DNA of 64,000 nt. Source: Siphonodentalium dalli (Eukaryota; Mollusca; Scaphopoda; Gadilida; Siphonodentaliidae). Positions 9,197-20,200 of this stretch are shown here, piece by piece (position 1 is the first letter of the stretch; each line of letters begins with the position of its first letter). The notes beneath the pieces were generated by a model. That model was given only the letters and a program-made list of their open reading frames with translations. It was not told the origin of the DNA and did not search any database. Location of the stretch: positions 199,912,052-199,976,051 of the forward strand of contig CP136067.1 in assembly GCA_032622095.1 (NCBI GenBank), written 5' to 3'. The position numbers and the translations under genes were made by a program.

Positions 9197-11645
9197 CATT
9201 CTCAGTTGAGCTCCCAGGTTCCGCTCCAGCCTCTGGAGACTGTGGTTGTATCGTCGATGCTTTCTTCAAGCATTCTATGCACATTGAATGTAAACATGGC
9301 AATAGGTTTGGAGTATTGTCTGAAAAACTTTTTCCACACAAGCAGTTTTTTGGCAAACAATACCCAGCTGAGTCATCCTTATTTGTCGACTGAACATCTT
9401 CAGGCTGATTGTGACTAGTAGAAGCACCATTATCGCCATCTTTATGGGAAGCATCACAGTCCATAAGATTGTCAATGACCAAGTTGGATGATGACACGAT
9501 CATATTCCGTGAATCACAAGAAGTAACATCATTATCAGGAGCACCATTTGTTGAATCACTGTCACAATCCTTATTACTGACTGTGCTGTTATTCCTCGAC
9601 GCTGGAAGACTACTTAGACTAGTGGAAAAAGTACATGCGTTGTCAGATGACGAAACTCCAAGTTCATTTACTGCATCCTCTTGTAACATTGCTCTGTTAG
9701 TTTCTGAACTGATATCAACCAAATCAAAGTTTTGTGTAGAGTTGAAGTCATCACAACAGAAGGGTCCAGTATCATCCATTCTATCGAGACACAAATCGTT
9801 GCCAAGAGATATATCATGCCTCATAGCTTCCTTATCTGAACTAAAGCTGTTGATTATTGATTCTGTTTCTGCACGAATAGCAGAAGAAACTACTGCAGCA
9901 GAAATTAAATCATTAGTATTAGCTGATATGTCACTAACATTCTTAGCACTGGTCTCATCAGGATCTGAAATGTCATTTCCAGCTTTATTCATTTCCCCAG
10001 AAGTGGAATTTCCATCAAACGATAAATGACTTTGCCTGTCTGAGTTGGGATCTTTCTCTTTAGCATTTTCATCAGATACGTAGTGACCTTCAGTATTATG
10101 GGTACATGAGTTGTCAATGTTATCTGAAGTGGCCAAAAAACTTGAATTTGAATCATTAGTAACACTTTTATCTGGTCTTTCCAATAAAGCTGACGAATTT
10201 CCTGTCATGTTATCTACCGGTACATGTACATGTATATCACTATTCCCATCATGGTCCATTTCTGTGGTACATTCGGAATCAACAGCTGTTGGACTTCTGA
10301 CATTACCTTGTTCAAGTGACACAGGTACCGGTAAGTTTTCTCTATCTTTGATGATATTAATTGTTTCTTGCATAGGAACATCAACACTTTCAACCTCGCA
10401 CATTCTAATACATGCATCTTGAGAAATTGCACTATCTAGAACAGGATCAGCTTCCATTGCAAACTCAGATTGAATTTTTTGTTGTTCGCCATTACTAGTA
10501 GAACAATTCTCTGAATGAATAGGAGACACAGTGATATTATCAGTATTTTCATCTTCAAGATGAGACAAAATTGATTCATTTTGATTGGCCCTGATAATTG
10601 CGACTGATGATGTAAAGTCTTGGTCAACTGAACATGTTGGTGTTACATTTACATTGTCATGTACTTCTGTAGCTTGAGTTTCTGAATTTCTCTGCATGAG
10701 GGTGGTTTCATTGATGAAGTCCCGAGTTTCTGGGTCTGCAGGTGTCACTTCTGAGACATGAGGTTCGGAATCCTTCTGCATGATGGCCATGGTCTCAATA
10801 GGGGAATTAAGAGTTTCGGAATCTGTTGATATTACCGGTACTTCCAACACTATACCGGCAGGTTCTGAAGCTGTTTCAATGGCGATGTTCTTGACAGTAG
10901 AATCCTGAGGTTCTGAAACTGTTGGTGTCACATCTGAATGTTCTGCATCTAACTGCGTGGCTGGGGTCTTGGTGATAGAATCCAGAGGTTCTATGTCTGA
11001 TACTTTTGATACTCCAAGTTCTGAATCCTCTTTCACGGTGGTAGTGTCTTTGATAATATCTTGAATTTCCAAGCCTGTTCCCAGTGTTGTTGTTGCTTCT
11101 GTTGGTTCCAAACCCTTCTGAATGACAGTGGTCTCGGTGATGGACTCTTGTACCGGTAGTTCTAAGTCTAATGCCGTTAGTGTTTCTTGAGTGATTTCAT
11201 GTTCTGAATCCTTCTGCATGGCGATAGTCACTGGCACATTGGTAGAATCATGAGGTTCTAAATCTTTTGGTGTTACTTCTGATGCATCATTAACATCAAC
11301 ACATTTGGCAACAACTGGTTGAATTGCAGTTGTTGAAATTGAATCCCGATGTTCTGATTCTGACTCTGAATCAGACAACTTCAACTGCAATTCATCTTCA
11401 TCAAAGCCTAACGATGCATTGAAATTAATATCAGATGTAACCCTGTCCATCCCATCTTGACAAATCGCTTCTGCATGATCCGTAATTTGCTGGTGCATTT
11501 TGGACGCGCCTGGCGAATTGTGATTTGCTTCCAAATCACCCAAATTCGTGTTAACATCAACAATATGCCCACATATTGCACTTCGATCGATTGCAATACT
11601 GTCAGTTGTTTCTTCCGATTGTGAAATATTCTCATTCTGATCCAT
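9197..11645 (-). CDS. TRIM33-like: TIF1/TRIM-like gene, exon 1: acidic N terminus and RING N-half
   Basis: The exon runs from ATG at 11645 to a donor at 9197 (GAGAATG then GTACTG), giving 816 codons plus one base; this phase fits exon 2. The ORF would end only a few codons later without splicing. Residues 1 to about 755 are acidic, serine/threonine-rich and low in complexity. About residues 100-330 hold a degenerate repeat of roughly 25 residues around QDS..ETT.IQKDSEP..SEVTP. The last 60 residues hold the first half of a RING: CLCGKSF...LLPCLHSMCIECLKKA, close to TRIM33 LLPCLHSFCLRC. The first zinc knuckle is C-x-C instead of the usual C-x2-C. TIF1 proteins normally have a much shorter region before the RING, so the long acidic part is unusual. 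An alternative is that the true start lies further upstream. Plus-strand ORFs here are shadows. Confidence 0.85.
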
Positions 11646-11787
11646 TTTTCATTTAAATAGTTTAGTTCGTTAAACAAGCGATAACCAAAAACTTTCTCTT
11701 TTCCCCAAAACAAAACATTTCTACGGGACAGGAAATCTCCATGTTGGTTATAGTTTGTTCTTGACAGATGAATGACCTTCACCGCTG

Positions 11788-11824
11788 AAACCATATATAG
11801 CCTGTTTCACGTTACTTCCGCGCA
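11788..11824 (-). promoter_or_regulatory. Possible core promoter of the TIF1-like gene
   Basis: On the minus strand, about 145-180 bp before the ATG, there is a GCGCGGAAGT word (an ETS-type CGGAAGT site) and, downstream of it, GGCTATATATGG, a TATA-like box. Spacing and order are plausible for a promoter, but nothing else supports it. Confidence 0.3.
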
Positions 11825-11975
11825 CCTGTTAAAGCGACATTGTGATTTTTCCCCCAATAGGCCTAAGTGAGTCTCAGTGTATGATTATGAAGTTCCGAGA
11901 GTTGGTCATTTGCGGAATAAACAAATAAATATCTTACAATAAAAATAATAATATTAGAGTGGAACAAACTGCATG

Positions 11976-12272
11976 TGTAGCGGTCGCGTTGTAAATATAG
12001 AAGGCCGATGATTTCTTAGGTCAACATGACCGCTTTCGCAGATTGCTGCTTCCAGCCTGCAGAAGGATACGCACTACGTTCATGACTGAACGTTCATGTC
12101 GAGAGGTCTAGATCTCTTGGTCACGGTCGTTAGACGCTTTGTGTGATCACCGAAGTTAAGCAACGTCGAGTCCGGTAACTACCTGGATGGGTGACCGGTG
12201 GCCTCAGATTTCGGGTGCTGCCAACTCTCGGTGCGACTCCCGCACTTCTCTCTCTCTCTCGTTCTGTTACAC
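11976..12272 (+). repeat. Left LTR-like unit with 5S rRNA-like core
   Basis: A 297-bp TG...CA unit. From about 12104 to 12235 it reads as a 5S rRNA gene: GATCACCGAAGTTAAGC, then CAACGTCGAG, then CCTGGATGGGTGACC, then TTTCGGGTGCTGCCA. Box A and box C positions of the internal RNA polymerase III promoter are kept. Before the 5S part there is an extra segment of roughly 60-80 bp that the right unit lacks. A CT-rich run precedes the end. Confidence 0.75.
12104..12235 (+). pseudogene. 5S rRNA-derived sequence
   Basis: The 3' two thirds (AAGTTAAGCAACGTCGAG ... TGGATGGGTGACC) match animal 5S rRNA closely. The 5' part (GGTCTAGATCTCTTGGTC) is diverged from GTCTACGACC. The 3' end lacks a clean T run. 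It is part of a dispersed repeat and not a functional 5S gene. Confidence 0.8.
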
Positions 12273-14061
12273 TGATTCGTAATTTCGCTAAAATCCGGAT
12301 TGAGAATCCGAAGCCGATTACGGGGGCGCGGCTAATTCCCGATTCTAGGTCAGATTTTGAAATCCACGTGGTCTCCGAAACTCTCCCACAGCGTCAAACA
12401 TGGCTCATGTATTTGACACAAGTATCATTTGTATCTTATATTTATAAAGTGCATGTTTGTTGTGACAGTCATGCTTTTCTTCTATGTGTATATACACGGC
12501 ACATAATTTGCTGCCAATCCGACTTAATCGCATCTTTTTTTTCAAGTTAAAGTGTGTTTATTGATGATGGCAAGCATATCTAAAAATGACAGCTCTAGGC
12601 CTCCTGAATCAAATTCCGAAGATGTTGTGAAGAACACACGAAACTTGTCAGTTGAACAGGGACGTGACGACAGGGGTTGATTTGGGTGTCTCGGCCCCCA
12701 CCCCGAACTTTGGTACAATTTGCTAAGCTGTGCAGTCATTCATACGTGAGGAAAATCAGGATTATTTTGACTAACAGTTTCAAATAATGATACGTACAAG
12801 CCAACAAACGCAACAAACAAACCCGATTTTAAATAAATACATATACAAACTTATGACTAACTCGGGAGAGGGGGTGTCCAGTGATCTGTATATATGTTCA
12901 ACTTGTTTTGGTAGTCATGTTGCTTTGCCATTACTAATTATTTATTTTTTCAGTGTAATAACATATGGGAGAGGGGGTACCCTTAAGTGAGTCAGTACTT
13001 GTCCCCCAATTCCTTTGTATTTATAAACAAATGCCAGTATGTGTTACATGTATATATCATGTGTTATCTAAATTTGACATATATTTGAAATAAATATATC
13101 TAAACTAAACTTTGGTACATTCCAGCAGTCGGAAATTTCATGCATGACACAACATTAGTTGGACATTAATTTGACACCATATATAGGTTGGCATTGTTCT
13201 CATTGTTTGATTTTTTTCAACCAGTAAAAGTTGGTAATTTTCCAATCTTAGTGTTTGTCAGATTGGATATTTCCAAGGGGAGCAAATTGAATTATGCGAA
13301 CCTGTGAGATTGATGTTTGGTTCAATGGGGGGGGGGGGTGCAGTTTTGAGGAAACTTCTAGCCACGTCCCTAGAACATGTGTCTGTTGTCTATACAGAGA
13401 CTATTGTGCAAAACGACTGCATTTAACGAAACAAAACATGTTAAACATGAAATTGCTATAATTTTAAGACTAGATGATAGTACATACGTGTATCTGATAA
13501 TCCATCGATACCATATAATCCTACTATTTCTTGAATAAGAAGAAACATTATAATAACGAACACAGCAGAAGACATTATCCATGCAGGTTCATATGAATTC
13601 GGTCAATGGTGACGTATCCGCCGAATTCGAAATCGACATGCGTTCGGGCGGTATTTTAAGGATGGAATTATGAAATGGACATATGAAAGTGACAATCAAC
13701 AATGATTTGCAATTGCTTCGCCATCAACCGAAGTGCTCCCCCAGCGTTACTATCAATAGCGTTATTATTTGGCTAATTTCAGTAATATTCTCCCCGTTTA
13801 CATTCAATAAAACAAATTTAAAATTCTTTGATATAGATCGTTTATATTCTGCAATAATGTGTACACAAGAGACGGATTCTTATGTTTTATTGTGTTTTTA
13901 AACTCTGAGGTGGCGAAATCTCGGTTTGTTTACATTACGAACATTTGAGTCCGTAATCGGAATCCGAATCCCAATCGGATTACCACGAAATTGAGATTAC
14001 GGTCTGTTCGTTTACTGATTCTGCCAATTTTTGGTCTGTTCTTTTGCCGAACCAAGTCGTA
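12273..14061. other. Interior of the 5S-bearing element; no ORF of note
   Basis: The start (GATTCGTAATTTCGCTAAAA) resembles, inverted, the stretch at 15540-15580. Between about 12658 and 13380 lies a possible separate repeat bounded by CAGGGACGTGACGACAGGGG and CTAGCCACGTCCCT, but no matching target duplication was found. No coding exon. Confidence 0.4.
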
Positions 14062-15513
14062 TATGGCAAGCCAAACCGCTATTTAATATTAATTTTACTT
14101 AAGTAAAATAAAATTACACTTTATTTTACTTAAGTGAAATAAAATGTCATTTTATTTCACTTAAGTGAAATAACGGTCATTTTTTATTTTACTTAAGTAA
14201 AAAAGAATTTTACTTAAGTAAAATTAACCATGTTTTAACTTAAGTAGAATTCTTTTTTACTTAAGTAAAATAAAAAATGACCTTTATTTTACTTAAGTAA
14301 AAAAGAATCATACTTAAGTAAAATAATGTGTTAATTTTACTTAATTAAATAAATGACATCTATCGATGACCGGTAGATGGCGTTTATTTCACTTAAGTGA
14401 AATAAAGCGCCCACTATGGGAGTCATCTTGCAAACTAATAATTGCTCCATTGGCACGTGCGCCGGGAGTGCTGTTCATGTTCGTGAGAAAGTTATCTCCC
14501 GTTGTGTATTATGAGTGTATTTGAGCAACACAGGCTACAGTCGTAGCCGGCTAGGCATGCGCAGTAGAAAGCTACAGAAAGCTGCAGCCGGCCACATCTG
14601 GTGGTCACTAACTATTGTACCACAACTCCGAACTTGGAATGTCGGCATAATGTTGGCATTATGTTGCTATATCAATTCACCAATGGTCTCGATCGCTGAA
14701 GCAAGCACATTTGAAGCAATTAACACTCCATAAATCTGATAATTAAAAGAGTATGTGATTATATCTTGTTCTCAGCACAATAAGCATCAAACACAAACGC
14801 ATCACACATTTTAGCAGTTTTCTCTGATTATTGCGGTACTTGCAGTGGGTGTGGAATGTTCTCAATTTTATTGCATGAGGTTGGTGCTAATCTCATTCTG
14901 TCATCTATATATCATAAAACACTGCTGTCCTTATAACAAGGTCACATGTGGTTTGGTGGGATTTGAAGTTGGTCTCTAACCTGATTGGGGGGAAATCATT
15001 AATAACTCTTAACACCCGGTTGCACTTTATTTTACTTAAGTAAAATAAATGACATCTATCGATGACCGGTAGATGGCGTTTATTTCACTTAAGTGAAATA
15101 AACCCAAATGTTCATTTATTTTACTTAAGTAAAAAAGAATTTTACTTAAGTTAAATAAAAACTGTGTTTTATTTCACTTAAGTAAAATTCTTTTTTACTT
15201 AAGTAAAATAAAAAAAGGGCGTAACATAATGGTAATTTTATTTCACTTAAGTAAAATTAGTGTGCGTTTTAATTTGACTTAAGTAAAATTAAATGTCATT
15301 TTATTTTACTTAAGTAAAATAAAGTGTCATTTAATTTTACTTAAGTAAAATAAAACCATGTAGATGGCGCTTTATTTCACTTAAGTAAAATAAAATGACA
15401 CTTTATTTTACTTAAGTAAAATAAAATGTCATTTTATTTCACTTAAGTGAAATAAAGTGTCATTTTATTTTACTTAAGTAAAATTAATATTAAATAGCGG
15501 TTTGGCTTGCCAT
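14062..15513. mobile_element. Inverted-repeat element made of ACTTAAGT palindromes
   Basis: Ends are ATGGCAAGCCAAACCGCTAT and its inverse ATAGCGGTTTGGCTTGCCAT; AGTCGTA flanks both sides (14055-14061 and 15514-15520), a likely 7-bp target duplication. Both halves consist of more than twenty TTTTACTTAAGTAAAAT or TTTCACTTAAGTGAAAT palindromes separated by short spacers. The middle (about 14410-15020) is unique and non-coding. A segment with ATCTATCGATGACCGGTAGA occurs in both halves in the same orientation. Confidence 0.8.
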
Positions 15514-15669
15514 AGTCGTACGGGGACCAATCTGTAATCTGGATCCAGAATCTGAATCGGATTTTAGCGAAATAACGCCTCAGGTCCTCGGAGTCTGTGT
15601 CGTGGTGCGACCGCTCTGGGGGAGGACTCGGGTGAGATTCGGTAAATCTCAAAAAGAACGGGGGAGTAG

Positions 15670-16442
15670 TGTAGCGGTCGCGTTGTAAATATAGAAGGCC
15701 CATGACTTCTCTGACCGAGAGGTCTAGATCGCTTGGTCGCGATCGTTGGACGCTTTGTGTGATCACCGAAGTTAAAGGTACTCAATCCGAACAGAGGGTC
15801 CACATCTCAACAGATTCCAACAACAACAATCCGATCAGAGGGTCCTATATTACTATTTCTTTGGCTTTGGGGGTACAAAATATTTGATTCGAGTCGAGGA
15901 ACCCATCAAACAAAGCTCAGAGTTATTAGATATTGATTTTTGAAATTTGTTATTTACTCGAGATGAGTACTAATAATTGCCTTCAACTGCCGTAATCTGC
16001 TCTGAATGTGTACTCCAAAATCTATTCAAACAGACAAGGATGGATAACTCTAAAATCAAGTGGTAATAACATTCGGCAAACCTCGTCAGATTCCGTCACC
16101 GTTTCAGAGGTCACAGGTCGAGGAGTTCAGAATTGTGGTAATAACAGCGCAATTTTGACTGAGTTCTGGGTCAGATAATATTCCCGATAATGAAAAATAA
16201 TAGATTTCTAAAATCGACATCTAACAAATCTGAGCTTTGATGGGTGACTTCCTCGACTCGAATCAAATATTTTTTACCCCCGAAGCCATTGAAATAGTAA
16301 TTGAGAGGAGTTTTATCGGATTGAGTACCTTTAAGCAACGTCGAGCCCGGTTACTACCTGGATGGGTGACCGGTGGCCTGAGATTTCGGGTGCTGCCAAC
16401 TTTCGGTGCGACTCCCACACTTCTCTCTCTCGTTCTGTTACA
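15670..16442 (+). repeat. Right LTR-like unit with 5S rRNA-like core, split by a MITE
   Basis: Same start and end as the left unit. The 5S-like part runs to GAAGTTAA at 15775 and continues with GCAACGTCGAG at 16335, exactly where a TTAA-inserting MITE lies. Without the MITE and its duplicated TTAA the unit is about 214 bp. The match to the left unit is high on both sides of the insertion. Confidence 0.75.
15776..16330. mobile_element. TTAA-inserting MITE, AGGTACTCAATCCGA family, copy 1 (555 bp)
   Basis: Inverted ends AGGTACTCAATCCGA and TCGGATTGAGTACCT are each flanked by TTAA (15772-15775 and 16331-16334). The empty site is visible in the left 5S-bearing unit (GAAGTTAAGCAACG). TTAA duplication is typical of piggyBac-type transposition. 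No ORF. Confidence 0.9.
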
Positions 16443-17263
16443 CATGGATGAATGTATACAATAAAAGTCGGCCGGGCCCCACGGGTGCGAAGTAGGCCCC
16501 ATACGAATTCGGCCTCACACGAAGTCGGCCTCTGTGGAGTCGGCCCCATAGGCCTATATAACAGAAACATTGTTTAAAATCATTCATTGTTTATTTGCTA
16601 ATATGAAATTAACATAAACAACAAAATACTAATAGTGCACCATGTAGTTATGATTATATACCGGTAACTTCATTCACAAATGTTTCTGACATGTAGGCGT
16701 GTCGTCGTGGAAATTATAGGAATAAGTTCTTAGTAAACAAAGACCTTATCGATCAATGAAAAAATACTAAGTGTATCCCCAGAACGCGTATCATGAACTG
16801 AATTCAATATTTGGAAATTTCATATCTGACACAACATTAGTTGGAAATTTCAGGCAAAAAGTGACTTGAAATTGTTTTATTCCAAACATGCAGTATTTTG
16901 CCTCGAATTTGTTGTTTTTACACTTGCGATCAATTGATTGGACTGAAAGGCAAAATAATATAATAAAATATGTTTAAAATGTTCCCGCACCCCTGTGCTG
17001 AATGACCACCAGGTTGGAAATTTCCAACAATTAGGGGCGTGTCAGGTTGAAATTCCCTAACAATTTGAAAATTTGAGATATAACAGCCGGGGAAAAAATC
17101 TAAATCAATGTGGGGTGCAAAAAATGGAAATTCCAGAGCTTGGCAATATAGGTCTGGTTATGGGGTACAGTTGGAAATTATATAGATATATATATATTTA
17201 TTTCTATCCTCCATCATATGAAGAGTTACATGTAAAACAAATACATAAAAATATATACACATA
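16443..17263. repeat. No gene; dispersed GTTGGAAATTTCC motif region
   Basis: Several copies of TTGGAAATTTC and TTGGAAATTCC in both orientations occur at 16800-17060, as also near 13120-13270 and 30240-30620. They look like scraps of one dispersed repeat. No exon seen. Confidence 0.4.
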
Positions 17264-20200
17264 TAGTCGGGGAGCCAATAAGGTCCACCTGCACCCCCCC
17301 CCCCCCCCCGATGATTACAAATAACCGTATTTTTATTGTTCCCTATGGTATCCAGATAAAGAATCCGAATTTCACCGAAAAATAAAGGTGGCCCTACTAG
17401 GTACTAGAGTCATTTGAATCCAAGATGGCCGCCATTTCCTCTAATTCCGACCAGCTGTATTTAATAGTTGTAATATATCGGTTGTTAGCAAAAGACACAG
17501 ACAAAATGCATGCCATTTTGTTGGTATGATGTCCTTCTTCAAAATGACGGCAAATAATTTCGAAAAAAATCAAAATGGCCGCCGATAAATGACGTCATAT
17601 GCACGAAAATAGGAAATTTAATTAACATTTCACCATATCTTCCATTTTTCTTCACATTAATCATTAGTAAATGGCAATGTTTTTGAGACAGTCATCAAGC
17701 GTGATATTATAGTGTCATTTTAAGACATTTGCCATTGATGAGGATTCCGTAATAGATACAGAAAGAGGATTTGAAAAAGAGGGGTGAAATTTTCGATTTT
17801 TTTTGCAAGACGATTTTGATAGTCATTTTATCGACAAACCACACAGGCTGTTAATAGAATGTAAACAACTATGTGCTTTATTTTATTGGACGGATGTTTT
17901 ACTTCAATGGGAATGAAATTGGTGTAGAAAATTTCCAAAATGGCCACCGAAAATATGAAAAATGGGAAATATTGCCCCAGGGTGTCCTGCAATGGCTTAC
18001 AAGTTGTGGTTAATATATAAAATTGGCTATTCTGTATTATATACATTGAATACTAACATGTCTGATGGATCATTGTTTCTATTGTCACCACTGACATCAC
18101 CAGAAATATTGGATTTTTCTCTCACAAACTTGACATAAATTTCGGCAAAAATTCACTTTTCAGGGTTGGACAATTGTTTTAAGTAAAATGCAACTATCAT
18201 TGGTATCAAAGATATTTATTGTTTTGGTCTATCTTAAATGTGTCACACTACGGTGTTTATAGACCAAATTTCTCAAGATGGCTTCCAAAATGGCAACCAA
18301 ATTTGTAAAAAGTTAATTTTATACATATATCCCGAACATTATTCTCTGCGTTATCCGACAAGGTAGTAAATTGTGACTCACTTAGTTATTATACGTGTTA
18401 GTTAATTAACTGACAACTACGTTCTATTATGTTTGTCCCAGTTCCGTATGGGGCATGACAAATTCATTTTAAAGTTGCAGTATGGAATTTTGCGCAGAAC
18501 CTCTTTTGTGTTTCTTGCCATATTATTGAAAGGAAATGGGCAGAACTTTGAAACGGAACTGAGATGAACCATAATATGTGGCTATTCTGGTCCATTATGA
18601 TAAAACATATCAACTGGATACAGGGTGGATGCCAAGATGGTAGCCAGGGAGTTACTATATGATCATAGGTGAGGTGAATAGGTATACAGGGAGTTATTGT
18701 ATGGTCAATGGTGAGATGAGTACATGTATGTATCCAATGAGTGACTGTATGATCATAAATGTAATGAATAGCTATACAGGGAGTGACTAAATGGTCATGT
18801 GTCAGGTGTATGAGTATACCCGGTGTTCCTGCTTGGTGACTCGTGGCGGTATGGTCATGTGTAGGTTATACGGGTATACACATGTGTTGCTATATGGTCA
18901 TGGGCGAGGGGTATGTGTATATAGCGAGCGGCTATATGGCCATGGGTGATGTGCATATGCATAAATGGGGTGAATATACTGACATGGCTGGGGAGTATTA
19001 GTATATCTTGAGCAGCTATTCTGCTATGGTGTGACAAATAGGGATACAGGGAGTGACATGGCCAAGGGTGAGGTGAATATATATACAACGATTGACCATG
19101 ATCATGTATGAATGTTTTGAATAGGTACACACGGGGTGACTATATGGCCATAGGTCAGATGAAGGAATATACCAGGTGCCATGGGTGAGGGTATGTGTAT
19201 GAAGCGAGTGGATATATGACCATTGGTGAGGTGGATATGTATACCCGGGTGAGTCTATGGTCATTGTTGTGGTGTTGATGTATATATTGAATGTCTATTT
19301 GACCATGTGTGTGTGGAGAATAGGTATACATGGGATGACCGTATGGCCAATGGTGAGGTGAATGGGTATACAAGGAGTGACTCTATGGTTATGGGTCATG
19401 TTTAGGATTATACCCGGTGTGCTTGCATTGTGACTCATGGCTGTATGGCCATCCATGGTCATGCGTCAGGTGTACGTTTATACAGTTGGTCACTATATTG
19501 TTATGTCTGTGGTGTTTATGTATATATGGAATGACTGTGTGGTAATGGGTGGCTATCGTTTTTCACGTTTAAAGTTCCCCCATGTACACAAACACTATCA
19601 AGGTGGAAAACTCTTTGACATGACCTCTCTATTGATTAACATATTCTTGAGTTATTGTGGAAAGCGATAGCCACCCATATTACACATGTACAACCCACCC
19701 ATGACCTCATATGTACATAAACACCACACAATTTACAATATAGTCACCCAATCTATACACGTACACCTGACCATACATCCATATTTGGTTATACCGGTAC
19801 ATGCCGCAAATGACGATACAGCCATGAGTTACCATGCATGAACACCAGGTATACTCCCACACCTGACCATATAGTCACTCTATGTATACATATTCACCAC
19901 ATTCACGATCATACAGTCACTGATTGTATACCTATTCACCTCACCATGGACCCTACAGCCACTACATGTATATCTATTCGTCATACCCATGACAATAGAG
20001 TCAATCCAGATATACATATACACCTCACCAATGGTGAGCCCTTCCAAATATACCAATACCCGCACATACGACCATTCATAAGTTTCATACTTGCATATAC
20101 ACCTCGCACATGGCAATTCAGCAACTCACTGTATACTCATACACGCCATCCATCTACACCCTATACACCACCGATGATAATACATCCACAACATATATCA

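Larger units (their letters stand above)
11976..16442 (+). mobile_element. Candidate Cassandra-like miniature LTR retroelement with 5S rRNA in its LTRs
   Basis: Two direct copies of a unit starting TGTAGCGGTCGCGTTGTAAA and ending CGTTCTGTTACA lie at 11976-12272 and 15670-16442. CATG stands directly before the first and directly after the second, like a 4-bp target duplication. A purine-rich tract (AAAAAGAACGGGGGAG) lies just before the second copy, where an LTR element has its polypurine tract. The interior has no gag or pol ORF and contains a later insertion at 14062-15513. Cassandra elements of plants have exactly this plan: short LTRs with a 5S-derived sequence and a non-coding interior. 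No primer binding site was recognised after the first LTR, which is the main weakness. Confidence 0.55.

Noticed and set aside
12104-12235. Functional 5S rRNA gene
   Set aside because: The 5' third is diverged, there is no T-run terminator at the expected place, and the same sequence recurs within a repeat unit.
12658-13380. Possible hAT element bounded by CAGGGACGTG and CACGTCCCT
   Set aside because: The ends are imperfect inverse copies and the flanking 8-mers do not match, so boundaries could not be supported.
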